From positions 62,001-126,000 of the forward strand of contig CAVRJN010000008.1 of NCBI GenBank assembly GCA_963721585.1: DNA of 64,000 nt, read 5' to 3'. Shown here piece by piece: positions 35,474-46,319 of this stretch. The notes below the pieces were generated by a model, which saw nothing but the letters and a program-made list of their open reading frames with translations, had not been told where the DNA came from and did not search any database. The stretch's first letter is position 1. Every line of letters starts with the position of its first letter. A program made the position numbers and the translations under genes. This DNA is from Bog-473 sp963721585 (GTDB lineage: Bacteria > Actinomycetota > Acidimicrobiia > Acidimicrobiales > RAAP-2).

Positions 35474-36649
35474 TCAGACGACCTGGCGCTCGGCGGGCGA
35501 GCCGTCGGCGAATGCATCCTCGTCCTCTGTGGAATCGGTCAGGTTTTCGAACGCGATGGCCCCCATCTCGGTGAACTTGGTGCGGAGCCAGCCGTCGGCC
35601 GCATCGAGCAGGCCCAGCTTCTTGAGATTCGGGACGATCTTGGAGAAGAGGAGGATCTGGAACTCGTCGCGCTCGGGTGCCGCCTGCATGACCTTGATCA
35701 CGTCGGCGGTTGGCACCTCCATGCGCTCCCACACCTCTTGCATGACAAGGCGGTCCTTCATGCGGATGGCCGCCTCGAACGCGAACTCCTGGCGCTCCCT
35801 GAGTTCCGCCGCCCCGAGCTCCTTGTAGTACTCCTGCAGGCTGAGCACGCCGAAGGCCACGTGGCGAGCCTCGTCGGCCATGACGTAGCGCAACAGCTTC
35901 TTGAGCAGCGGCTCGGTCGTCATCGCGTGGATGAAGCCGAAGGCGGCCAGCGCCAGGCCTTCGACCATGATCTGCATGCCGAGGTACGTCATGTCCCACC
36001 GGGAGTCGCCGACGATGTCGTCAAGCAGCAGGCCCAGGTGGGCGTTCATCGGGTAGTGGCCCGAGAGCTTCTCGTCCAGGTACTTCGAGAACACCTCGAC
36101 GTGGCGTGCCTCGTCCATGACCTGCGTGGCGGCGTAGTACTTGGCGTCGATCCACGGGACGGTCTCGACGATCTTGGCCGTGCAGAGCAGCGCTCCCTGC
36201 TCACCGTGCATGAACTGCGACAAAAGCCAGTTCTGGTTCTCGATCCCGAACTGTATGAACCGCTGGTCGTCCCACTTCTCCAAGACCGTGCCGGCGATGG
36301 CGGCCTCGTCCCACTGCATCTGCGCCGGGTTCGCCTCGGCATTGGCGATGACCACGCGCTCCTGGTCGACCTCGATCGACCAGTCCAAGTCGGTCTGTCC
36401 GTTCCACTGCGCCTTCTTGGCCTTCTCGTAGAGCTTGTCGAGCTGGGGCTTGGAGCCCTTCTCGTAGTCCCAGGTGAACTCGGCCGGGCAGTTGTCAGGG
36501 ACACGATGGAACCCCTCCACGTCGTACTGGCCCACGAAGCTGAGGACGGCCTCGAGATCGTCGATGTTCTCCCGCCCGATGAGTTCGAGGTTCGACCTCA
36601 GCTGCTCCGCCTCGGTCTCGGTGTCGGTGTTCTCATCGATTGTGGTCAT
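35474..36649 (-). CDS. Ferritin-like diiron protein (probable oxygenase/desaturase-type)
   Basis: 391-aa four-helix-bundle protein with two matching metal segments: QVMDEARHVEVF and YVMADEARHVAFG, each supplying E-x-x-H, plus upstream glutamates (HGEQGALLCTAK; MVEGLALAAFG). This is the pattern of diiron carboxylate oxygenases and desaturases such as the AurF-like and acyl-ACP desaturase groups; the substrate is not deducible. It was chosen to start at ATG 36649, which has AGGGGG and overlaps the TetR stop (ATGA). The pairing with a TetR gene points to an inducible oxidation, perhaps of a fatty-acyl or aromatic compound (inference). Confidence 0.85.
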   Translation of the reverse strand: MTTIDENTDTETEAEQLRSNLELIGRENIDDLEAVLSFVGQYDVEGFHRVPDNCPAEFTWDYEKGSKPQLDKLYEKAKKAQWNGQTDLDWSIEVDQERVVIANAEANPAQMQWDEAAIAGTVLEKWDDQRFIQFGIENQNWLLSQFMHGEQGALLCTAKIVETVPWIDAKYYAATQVMDEARHVEVFSKYLDEKLSGHYPMNAHLGLLLDDIVGDSRWDMTYLGMQIMVEGLALAAFGFIHAMTTEPLLKKLLRYVMADEARHVAFGVLSLQEYYKELGAAELRERQEFAFEAAIRMKDRLVMQEVWERMEVPTADVIKVMQAAPERDEFQILLFSKIVPNLKKLGLLDAADGWLRTKFTEMGAIAFENLTDSTEDEDAFADGSPAERQVV

Positions 36650-37440
36650 TGTGCCGCCCCCTTGGTGGTAGCTCCGGTGAAACGTGATGCGAGGTCTGGG
36701 TCGTACTGCTGGTCTTGGTCGGAAGTGGAAGATGACGTGGACGTGGATCGTCCCGGACTGGGAACCGTGCTCGCAGCCTCGACCCGCAAGGCGAGGATGC
36801 CGGGCAGGACGAACGTGCGCACCAGCGCGCGGGCGTCGGCGGGATCGGTCAGGTCGGTGTGCGGTGACGGGTCCGAGGTGTAGGCCATGACGATGCGCAC
36901 GCCCCACTCGGCCGCCCGGGACGCCTGCTCGGGCTCGAGCCAGCGGGCGAAGAACGGCGCGGCCAGGTCACTGGCGACCCGCATCACCCGGTCGAATCCC
37001 CCGAACGTGATGAAGGGCAGGACGGCCCCGGGCTCGTGCTCCAACAGGTAGGTCAAGGGCTCGTGCCGGCGGAGCCAGCGGGCCGATGTCACCATGCCGG
37101 CGACCAGCACGTCCTCGAGGTCGCCCGCCTCGCCCATGGCCACGGCCAGGGATGAGAAGAGCCGGGCCACTTCCGTCTCCACGACGCCGGCCAGGATCCC
37201 TTCCTTGCCCCTTGGGAAGGTCCGGTAGGCGGTCGCACGAGAAAGGCCGGCGGCGCGGGCGATGTCGTCAACCGTGGTCTTGGCGATGCCCTGGCGGGCG
37301 AGGCAGACCAGCGCCCCGTCGACAAGCCGGACCCGGGTCGACGAGCGATCGTCCGCTCCCAGGTGCCGGACGACGCTGTCACGGGCCCCGGTCGCGAGAC
37401 CCGTTTCGACGGCTTCAGGTTGTGCCGCGGTCGCGCTCAC
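36646..37440 (-). CDS. TetR-family regulator, co-transcribed with the diiron protein
   Basis: 264 aa. The TetR helix-turn-helix is at about 35-82 (ARQGIAKTTVDDIARAAGLS followed by RATAYRTFP), with a C-terminal ligand-binding region. The tail (about 225-264) is Ser/Thr-rich and disordered. The GTG start at 37440 lies at the expected transcription start, so the mRNA may be leaderless. The stop overlaps the diiron gene start. The promoter contains an inverted repeat, suggesting autorepression and joint control of the diiron gene. Confidence 0.9.
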   Translation of the reverse strand: MSATAAQPEAVETGLATGARDSVVRHLGADDRSSTRVRLVDGALVCLARQGIAKTTVDDIARAAGLSRATAYRTFPRGKEGILAGVVETEVARLFSSLAVAMGEAGDLEDVLVAGMVTSARWLRRHEPLTYLLEHEPGAVLPFITFGGFDRVMRVASDLAAPFFARWLEPEQASRAAEWGVRIVMAYTSDPSPHTDLTDPADARALVRTFVLPGILALRVEAASTVPSPGRSTSTSSSTSDQDQQYDPDLASRFTGATTKGAAQ

Positions 37441-37443
37441 TCA

Positions 37444-37477
37444 TGAAACAGTATGGCGATTTTTGTCTCACTGTCAA
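37444..37477 (-). promoter_or_regulatory. Promoter with probable TetR operator
   Basis: On the minus strand a consensus -35 TTGACA (37472-37477) and a -10 TACTGT (37448-37453) are 18 bp apart. Overlapping both is the inverted repeat TGAGACA / TGTTTCA (37464-37470 and 37444-37450, 13-bp spacer, one mismatch). Transcription should start around 37441, next to the GTG at 37440. This is the best -35/-10 pair in the window. Confidence 0.65.
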
Positions 37478-37510
37478 CCAACCGGGGGTGACGCCGACCG
37501 CGCCTCGAGC

Positions 37511-38401
37511 TCAATTGAGATCGAAATGCCCCGGGGCGATCGAGGTGATGAGGAGGGCCAGGATTGCCAGCACGGCCACGCTCCCCCCCACTGTGAGCGC
37601 CAAGGCAGTGTTCCGGTCCCGCAGTTCGCCGGCGTAGTCGTAGACGAATCCCAGGAGACTGCCAACGGCAAGCCCACCGACATGGGCCCGCCAGTCGGTG
37701 TTGCCCGTGAAGCCGAGGGCCAAGTTGATCGCCAGCAAAATGGCGACCGGCGCTATCGGCAACCTGCGGCGCAGTCCCACCACGATATAGGCGCCCAGGA
37801 CGCCCATGATGGCCCCCGAGGCACCGATCCCGAGCTCGTTGTGCGGGCCGAGGATGTACGAACCCACGCTCCCACCCAGCCCGGCCAGCAGGTACAGGGC
37901 GACGAAGCGCACCTTGCCCAGGAGCACCTCGAGGGCGGGGCCGACGATGAGCAGGGTGATCATGTTGAAGAAGATGTGCTCGAAGCTGGCATGTAGCCAC
38001 ATGGCGGTGAAGGCCCGGTAGTACTGGTGCAGAAAGTGGACCCCGTCCGGCCACATGCCGTAACGGTCGATGACCCGGTTGTTGGTGCCGAAACCCTCGA
38101 GGAAGAACACCACCACGTTGATGGCGATGATGGTGATCACGATCGGCGTGGGGTTGGTCGCGCCGACGACTCCGGTCCGACCCCGGCTGGTGTGGGTGAA
38201 CGCCGGGACGTGCCGGGAGCGCTTGGCTCCTTCGGAGGTGCACTGGGGGCACTGCCAGCCGACCTGTGCCTGCACCATGCAGTCGGTGCAGATGGGTCGA
38301 TCGCAATGGGCGCACAGCACCGAGGCCGCCCGGTCGGGGTGGCGGTAACAAGGCGGCGGTGGGACCGGCTGGGGCTGCGGCTGCAGCTCCGAGCCGCTCA
38401 C
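37511..38401 (-). CDS. Rhomboid-family intramembrane serine protease with N-terminal zinc-binding motif
   Basis: 296 aa. The N-terminus (about 18-58) carries a B-box-like zinc pattern: CYRHP, CAHC, CTDC, CPQC. Then come about six to seven TM helices with the rhomboid catalytic serine in GIGASGAIMG and histidine in WRAHVGGLAVG; the HASFEHIFFNMI segment is also typical. It is predicted to cut membrane proteins within the bilayer. The GTG start overlaps the upstream TetR stop (GTGA). Substrates unknown. Confidence 0.93.
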   Translation of the reverse strand: MSGSELQPQPQPVPPPPCYRHPDRAASVLCAHCDRPICTDCMVQAQVGWQCPQCTSEGAKRSRHVPAFTHTSRGRTGVVGATNPTPIVITIIAINVVVFFLEGFGTNNRVIDRYGMWPDGVHFLHQYYRAFTAMWLHASFEHIFFNMITLLIVGPALEVLLGKVRFVALYLLAGLGGSVGSYILGPHNELGIGASGAIMGVLGAYIVVGLRRRLPIAPVAILLAINLALGFTGNTDWRAHVGGLAVGSLLGFVYDYAGELRDRNTALALTVGGSVAVLAILALLITSIAPGHFDLN

Positions 38402-38958
38402 CGGATACCGGCGAGCAGCTCGGACCGCACGAGCAGCGCCACCTGCTCGGGGTCGTTGAGGTCCCAGCGTCCCGGGGAGCTGATGTAGGAGAGCACCATG
38501 CGGGCCAGGAAATCGGCCGCGGCGTCGACGTCGGTGCCCTCCGCCATGCCGTGGCGTACGAGGTAAGGCGCCAGGAATGCGGCCACGAGCGTGTGCGTCT
38601 GGTCCGCCTCCGTGGACAGCCGCGGCAGAAGGATGTCCGGCTCGGTCACCAGGATCCGCTGGAGCACCTCGTGCTCGAGCAGCGCCCGGTGGGCGAACAT
38701 CAGCCCGCGTTCCATCACCTCTTCCAGGGTGTCGGCGTCGGAGACCTCCTGGTAGAGCCGGAGGAAGAAGCGGGAGAACTCCCAGCCGACCACGGCCGAG
38801 AGCAGCTCGTCGCGGCCGCCCGGGAAGTAGCGGTAGACGGTCGCCCGCGACACGCCGGCCGCGCGAGCCGCATCCTCGACGGTGGTCTTGGCCAGGCCCC
38901 AGCGGGCGACGCAGTCGTAGGTCGCCTGCAGCAGGCGTTCACGAACGTCAGGGTTCAC
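38398..38958 (-). CDS. TetR-family regulator between dapB and the rhomboid gene
   Basis: 186 aa. HTH at about 8-55 (RWGLAKTTVEDAARAAGVSR then ATVYRYFPGGR). It overlaps its neighbours on both sides by 4 nt (GTGA at each), so it is read from the same mRNA as dapB and the rhomboid protease. It is not obviously related to the TetR at 36646 beyond the family fold. Its ligand and target are unknown; no dedicated operator was found because it has no promoter of its own. Confidence 0.9.
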   Translation of the reverse strand: MNPDVRERLLQATYDCVARWGLAKTTVEDAARAAGVSRATVYRYFPGGRDELLSAVVGWEFSRFFLRLYQEVSDADTLEEVMERGLMFAHRALLEHEVLQRILVTEPDILLPRLSTEADQTHTLVAAFLAPYLVRHGMAEGTDVDAAADFLARMVLSYISSPGRWDLNDPEQVALLVRSELLAGIR

Positions 38959-39746
38959 AGCCCCAGCAACGCCTCGAGGCCAACGGTGAGTCCCGGCCGG
39001 CCGGCGACGGCGCGCACGGCCAGCAGTACGCCAGGCATGAACGAGCGGCGGTCGTAGGAGTCGTGACGGATGCTCAGGCTCTGGCCCGGCGCGCCGAAGA
39101 TGACCTCCTCGTGTGCGACGAGGCCGGGGAGACGGACCGAGTGCACGTGCACGCCGTCCGCCGCCTCGGCGCCGCGGGCTCCGGCCAGTACGACATCGGT
39201 GGTCGGATCGGCCGGTAGCGGGTCGCTCCCGGCCACTCGGCGCGCCGTCGCGATCACGGCGGCCGTGTGCAAGGCGGTCCCCGACGGTGCGTCGCTCTTT
39301 TCGTTGTGGTGCAGTTCGATGATCTCGACTCCGTCCATGTGCGGCGCGGCGATCCGGCTCAGGTGGACCAACAGCACCGCCCCGATGGCGAAGTTGGGCA
39401 CGACGACGAGATTGGCACCGGTCCCGCTGCCGGAGAAGAGGGCCTCCATGGCGGCCAGGTCGCTCTCGGACAGCCCGCTCGTCCCGATGACGGCGTGGAT
39501 GCCCTGGTGCGCATAGTGCGTCACGTTGTGGCGCACCGCTTCGGCGATGGTGAAATCGACCACGACCTCAGCCCCGAGGTCGGAGAGCGCGTTCACTTCG
39601 CCGACGATCGTGCGGCCACAGGCGTCGGCGCCGACGTGACCGGGGTCGATGGCGGCCACCAGATCCAGATCGGCCGCCTCCGAGACGGTGCGGCAGACCT
39701 CCTGGCCCATGCGACCGCCGGCGCCGACGACACCGACCTTCTGCAT
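38955..39746 (-). CDS. dapB: 4-hydroxy-tetrahydrodipicolinate reductase
   Basis: Second step after DapA in lysine/diaminopimelate synthesis. 263 aa. Dinucleotide motif VGVVGAGGRMGQEV, the VVVDFT strand, VIGTSGLSESDL, and the catalytic ELHHNEKSDAPSGTA with the His-His and Lys. ATG at 39746; the gene follows the M16 peptidase by 9 bp. Confidence 0.96.
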   Translation of the reverse strand: MQKVGVVGAGGRMGQEVCRTVSEAADLDLVAAIDPGHVGADACGRTIVGEVNALSDLGAEVVVDFTIAEAVRHNVTHYAHQGIHAVIGTSGLSESDLAAMEALFSGSGTGANLVVVPNFAIGAVLLVHLSRIAAPHMDGVEIIELHHNEKSDAPSGTALHTAAVIATARRVAGSDPLPADPTTDVVLAGARGAEAADGVHVHSVRLPGLVAHEEVIFGAPGQSLSIRHDSYDRRSFMPGVLLAVRAVAGRPGLTVGLEALLGL

Positions 39747-39755
39747 GGCTGCAGG

Positions 39756-41014
39756 CTACCGGGCGGCCAGGGCGGCCTGGTGGGACTCGAAGTCCCGCTC
39801 TTCGAAGGGTCCCACGGCGCTCAGCGTGCGGGGCGACCGCTCCAGCTCCGCCGCCACCTCCGACACGTCGGCCCGCTCGACCCGTTCGATGCGGGCCAGC
39901 ACCTCGTCCACCGAGAGCACCTCGCCGTGCAGCAGCATCGACGCACCGAGGCGGCTCATGCGGGCACCCGAGTCCTCGCCCGACAGGAGCATCTCGGCGC
40001 GCAGGTTCCCCTTGGCCACCGCCAGCTCCCGTTCGGTGACGCCGTCGGCGGCCAGCAGCTCGAACTCCGCGCTCACGATGTCCAGCACCTCGTCGACATG
40101 CTCGGGTGCCGTGCCGGCGATCACGGCCAGCGATCCGCTGTCCTCGTACGCCGACCGCTCCGACCACACCGAGTAGGCCAGTCCACGCTGCTCGCGCACC
40201 TTCTGGAAGAGCCGGCTCGAGAGGCCGCCCCCCAGGACGTGATTCAGCACGGCCAACGCCCAGCGCCGTTCGTCGAACCGCGAGACGGAGCGCATGCCGT
40301 AGATCAGGTGGGCCTGCTCGGTGGACCGTCGGACCACGTCGAGCGCGACCGTGTCGGACCCCGGTGCGGTGCGCTCGGGGGCGACGCCACCAGGGGTGCC
40401 GGCGAAACGCTGCTCCAGGTCGGCCGCGACCGCCTCGTGGGTGCAGTCTCCGGCGACAGAGACGACCATGTTGGACGGTCGGTAGTGCAGGTCGCAGAAG
40501 GCGTGGATGTCGTCGCGGGTGATGCGCTGCACCGATGACGCTGTCCCGAGGGTGTCCCGCCCGAGAGCGTGCCCGGGGAAGAGCGCCGCCTGCCACCGCT
40601 CCCCCGCCAGGTCCGCCGGCTCGTCGGCGTGCATCAGGATCTCGTCGAGGATGACAGTGCGCTCGGCCTCGATGTCGTCGGGCCGCAGCGCCGGCTCCCA
40701 CATGATGTCACTGAGGATGTCGAGGCCGAGAGGCAGGTGCTCGGAGAGCAGGCGGACGTAGAACGTCGTGTATTCCTTCGTCGTGAAGGCGTTGCAGTCG
40801 CCACCCACTTCGTCGAGCTGTTCGGCGATGGCCGCGGCCGAGCGCCGTTGGGTGCCCTTGAAGAGAAGGTGCTCGAGAAAATGGGATGCCCCGGCGAGCT
40901 CGCCGGGTTCATCACGCGAGCCGGTACCGACCCAGTAGGCGATCGCCACCGAGCGGACATCCGCCATGGTCTCGGTGACCAGGCGGATGCCGCACGGCAG
41001 GACAGATGTCTCGA

Positions 41015-41018
<4 letters not shown>
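39756..41018 (-). CDS. M16-family zinc metallopeptidase
   Basis: Processing-peptidase-like protein, 420 aa. Inverted zinc motif HFLEH in GASHFLEHLLFKGTQ, with a downstream glutamate in ERTVILDEI; the second M16 domain follows with GLAYSVWSE-type strands. The catalytic residues are intact. The start is TTG at 41018, overlapping the pnp stop as TTGA, and is conserved in position after pnp in many actinobacteria. Substrate unknown. Confidence 0.92.
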
Positions 41019-43498
<2,480 letters not shown>

Positions 43499-43549
43499 GA
43501 TGCTCCTCGTGTCTCGGGGGCATCCTCGTTTCTGGTTCCCAGTAGTCGA

Positions 43550-43591
43550 CCACCTCGCACCCGAAGTGAGCGGCGACTGGCAGCCAGGTGG
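43550..43591 (-). promoter_or_regulatory. Structured leader of pnp
   Basis: In the 129-nt gap between rpsO and pnp, an outer helix (43550-43555 with 43586-43591) encloses at least one clear hairpin (43577-43580 with 43584-43587) and a weaker one at about 43556-43572. A leader structure upstream of pnp is known in actinobacteria (Actino-pnp motif); whether this is the same motif was not tested. It may serve PNPase autocontrol (inference). Confidence 0.35.
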
Positions 43592-43627
43592 CTGAAGACG
43601 CCCGGTTCTGTGGTGCTGCTGCTGCCG

Positions 43628-43885
43628 CTACCTTCTGATGCCGAGTCGGCCGATGATGGAGCGGTAGCGCTCGACGTCGTTCTTGCGGACGTAGTCGAGA
43701 AGCCGACGACGCTGGCCGATGAGCTTCATCAAGCCGCGCCGAGTGTGGTGGTCCCCCTTGTGCTCCTTCAGGTGCTCCGTCAGGTGGTTGATCCGGCCCG
43801 ACAACAGGGCTATCTGCACCTCGGGTGAGCCGGTGTCACTTTCGTGCAACCTGTACTCGGAGATGGTGGCCTGCGTGTCGGGCAT
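43628..43885 (-). CDS. rpsO: 30S ribosomal protein S15
   Basis: 85 aa, a few residues shorter than the usual 89 at the N-terminus. Signature DTGSPEVQIALLSGRINHLT, KGDHHTRRGL and RRRLLDYVRKND. Binds the central domain of 16S rRNA. Followed by pnp, the standard pairing. Confidence 0.97.
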   Translation of the reverse strand: MPDTQATISEYRLHESDTGSPEVQIALLSGRINHLTEHLKEHKGDHHTRRGLMKLIGQRRRLLDYVRKNDVERYRSIIGRLGIRR

Positions 43886-43945
43886 GTAGGAAGAACCTCG
43901 AAGAGCTTGTCGGAGTATGGCGGGAACCCTCCCCAGCCGCCAAAT

Positions 43946-43951
43946 ATCGTA
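43946..43951 (-). promoter_or_regulatory. Probable -10 box of rpsO-pnp
   Basis: TACGAT on the minus strand, about 60 bp before the rpsO ATG. It fits TAnnnT; the -35 side is not consensus. Confidence 0.35.
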
Positions 43952-43976
43952 GCAGCCGCCCGTTGATCTGGGGTGA

Positions 43977-44942
43977 TCAGGGGAGATCGGCCGTGGCGAG
44001 CACCCGTTCTGTGGCCTCGACGTCGGCCTGCATCTGGGCGATCAGCGCCTCGACGGAGTCGAAACGCTGCTCCCCACGCAGCCTATGGGCGAAGGACACG
44101 CCGGCCGACTCCCCGTAGAGATCGCCGTCAAAGTGCAGCAGGTAGGCCTCCACCAGGACCGGCGCCGTGCCCGGCTCGTAAAAGGTGGGACGGCGCCCCA
44201 CGGAGATCGCCGCCTGGTGGAGCGAACCGTCGGCCCGCCGGTAGTGCCCGGCGTAGACAGCGTCGGCGGGCAGGGCAATGTCGTCGGCCACGGCCAGGTT
44301 GGCGGTGGGGAACCCCAGCTCAGGGCCGCCGCGCCCGTCACCGTGCACCACGTGGCCGCGCACCTCGTGCGGCCGCCCGAGGAGGCGGGCCGCACCCTCC
44401 ACATCGCCCTCGGACAGGAGCGCCCGGATGCGGGTCGAGGAGACGGCATCGCGGCCGTCGCCGGTCAGCCCCACGCCGACCACCTCGAAGCCATAGCGGG
44501 CGCCCAGGCGCCGCAGCAGTTCGACGTTGCCCCGCCGGCCGCGTCCGAAGTGGAAGTCCTCCCCCACCACGACCAGGCGGGCGGACAGCTGGTCGACGAG
44601 GACCTCCTTGACGAAGTCCTCGGCCGACTCCTCGGCCCGGGCCAGGTCGAAGGGAACGACGACTGTGCGATCGATGCCGCAGTCGGCCAGGAGCTCCAGC
44701 TTCTGCTCCAGGCCCGTCAGCTGTTTGGGCGCCGACTCGGGGCGCACCACGGCGGCCGGGTGGCGGTCGAAGGTGACCACCACGGTGGAGAGGCCGGCGG
44801 CGTCTGCCCGTGCCGACAGGTCGCGCAGCAGGGCGCGGTGCCCGAGATGGACCCCGTCGTAGGCCCCGATCGTGACAGCGGTTCCCTGTCCGGAGGGCGG
44901 CTGCGGCGGCATCGCGATTGAGGGTAGTCCGGCGTCCGTCAC
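43977..44942 (-). CDS. ribF: Bifunctional riboflavin kinase / FAD synthetase
   Basis: Makes FMN and FAD. 321 aa from GTG at 44942, which overlaps the truB stop (GTGA); an ATG at 44912 is the alternative start. FAD-synthetase half: TIGAYDGVHLGHRALL, VVVGEDFHFGRGRRGN, SSTRIRALLSEGDV. Kinase half: GHVVHGDGRGG, LGFPTANLAV with the PTAN motif. Normal length and complete. Confidence 0.94.
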   Translation of the reverse strand: MTDAGLPSIAMPPQPPSGQGTAVTIGAYDGVHLGHRALLRDLSARADAAGLSTVVVTFDRHPAAVVRPESAPKQLTGLEQKLELLADCGIDRTVVVPFDLARAEESAEDFVKEVLVDQLSARLVVVGEDFHFGRGRRGNVELLRRLGARYGFEVVGVGLTGDGRDAVSSTRIRALLSEGDVEGAARLLGRPHEVRGHVVHGDGRGGPELGFPTANLAVADDIALPADAVYAGHYRRADGSLHQAAISVGRRPTFYEPGTAPVLVEAYLLHFDGDLYGESAGVSFAHRLRGEQRFDSVEALIAQMQADVEATERVLATADLP

Positions 44943-45856
44943 CGACCGGCCGATCCGGCCGATCCGGCCGATCCGGCCAGCACCACGGCCGGCCGGATGC
45001 GGTCGCTGCCCGTCGCCTCGTAGACGGCGAGCAGCTCCCCCGCTTCGTCGAGCATGGCCCAGGGGCCGTCGCCGGCCGCGCCCAGGGGGACCCGGTCGAG
45101 GGGCAGCCCGGTGCGGATCGAGGCAGTGGTGTCGGCGTCCACCGTGACGGCGTCGAGGTCGCGCAGGGCCTGGGCCGGTGTGAGCACCCGGTCCGGTCCG
45201 ATGGCGTCGAGTTGGTGCATGTCGCGGGGGCCGAAGGAACCGATGCGGGTGCGCCGCAGGTTGGCCACGTGGGCCCCGCCGCCAAGCGCCCGGCCGAGGT
45301 CTTCGGCGAGCACCCGGATGTAGGTGCCCGAGGAGCACACCACTTCGGCGCGGTAGACGCCGGGATGCCCCGGGTCGGGCGCGGTGTCGAAGCGGGAGAC
45401 GGTCACCCTGCGCGCCGCGCGCTCCACCTCTATGCCCTCGCGCGCCAGCTCGTGCAGGCGGCGCCCCCCGACCTTCACGGCCGACACCATGGGCGGCACC
45501 TGTTCGATCTCGCCCGTCAGGCCGGCCGCGGCCGTTGCCACCGCGTCCGGCGTGACGTGCGACATGTCGTAGGTGGCGAGGATGTCCCCAGATGCGTCGA
45601 GCGTGGAGGTCGCCGTGCCGAGCACAATGTCGGCCGTGTACGTCTTGGGCAACGCGGTCAGGAACCGCATCAGGCGCGTGGCCCGGCCCAGCCCGACCAG
45701 CAGGACGCCCGTGGCGTCGGGGTCGAGCGTGCCGGCGTGCCCTACCCGGCGCTGCCCGAAGATGCGGCGACAGCGCGCCACCACATCGTGCGAGGTCCAG
45801 CCCGCCTCCTTGTCGACGACCACGACGCCGGTGACGCCGGGACCTGTGTCGCTCAC
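44939..45856 (-). CDS. truB: tRNA pseudouridine synthase B
   Basis: Makes pseudouridine 55 in the tRNA T-loop. 305 aa, GTG start. VVVVDKEAGWTSHDVVA, catalytic aspartate in HAGTLDPDATGVLLV, and a C-terminal PUA-like domain. The C-terminus ends in Gly-Ser-Ala repeats encoded by 9-bp DNA repeats (44942-44977) that run into the ribF start. Confidence 0.96.
   Translation of the reverse strand: MSDTGPGVTGVVVVDKEAGWTSHDVVARCRRIFGQRRVGHAGTLDPDATGVLLVGLGRATRLMRFLTALPKTYTADIVLGTATSTLDASGDILATYDMSHVTPDAVATAAAGLTGEIEQVPPMVSAVKVGGRRLHELAREGIEVERAARRVTVSRFDTAPDPGHPGVYRAEVVCSSGTYIRVLAEDLGRALGGGAHVANLRRTRIGSFGPRDMHQLDAIGPDRVLTPAQALRDLDAVTVDADTTASIRTGLPLDRVPLGAAGDGPWAMLDEAGELLAVYEATGSDRIRPAVVLAGSAGSAGSAGR
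44942..44977. repeat. 9-bp tandem repeats at the truB-ribF junction
   Basis: Three exact copies of CGATCCGGC (44951-44977) and a degenerate copy before them. They encode the last Gly-Ser-Ala triplets of TruB and touch the ribF start codon, so a copy change would alter the TruB tail and upstream context of ribF. Confidence 0.9.
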
Positions 45857-45872
45857 CGGCTCGTGCTCCGCG

Positions 45873-46238
45873 TCACGACTCGTCGGCCGGGGACTCCCCC
45901 TTGTGCAGCCCGCGCAGAAGCTCCTCCACCCGGGAGCCGGCAGCGATGGCGGGATCGGCCTTGAAGGTCAACCTGGGCGTGCGCTTCATCGTCATCTGCG
46001 CGCCGACGGTGCGCTGCAGATGCACCCGCCGCTCTTCCAGCACCACCGCGGTCGCCTCGTCGAGAGTGGCCAGATAGACCTTGGCCGTCCGCATGTCGGG
46101 TGCCACGTCGACCGAGGTCACCGTCACCATGGGCAGTTCGTCGGCATCGGCCAGCCGCTCGAGCTCATCGGCCAGAACCTGCCGCAACACCTGGTTCACC
46201 CGCAACGCACGCGGGTATGTCGCCGTGCGCCGTTTCAC
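45873..46238 (-). CDS. rbfA: Ribosome-binding factor A
   Basis: Late 30S assembly factor, 121 aa, GTG start. KH-like fold: RVNQVLRQVLADELERL, VTVTSVDVAPDMRTAKVYL, TPRLTFKADPAI. Between infB and truB, its usual place. The 81 bp to infB hold nothing notable. Confidence 0.95.
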   Translation of the reverse strand: MKRRTATYPRALRVNQVLRQVLADELERLADADELPMVTVTSVDVAPDMRTAKVYLATLDEATAVVLEERRVHLQRTVGAQMTMKRTPRLTFKADPAIAAGSRVEELLRGLHKGESPADES

Positions 46239-46319
46239 CGCTTCAGCTCCTCACTGGACACCAATGGACTCAACTGGAATCGACTCGGCTCGGCTCGTGA
46301 TGTTCGAGCACTCTGACCG

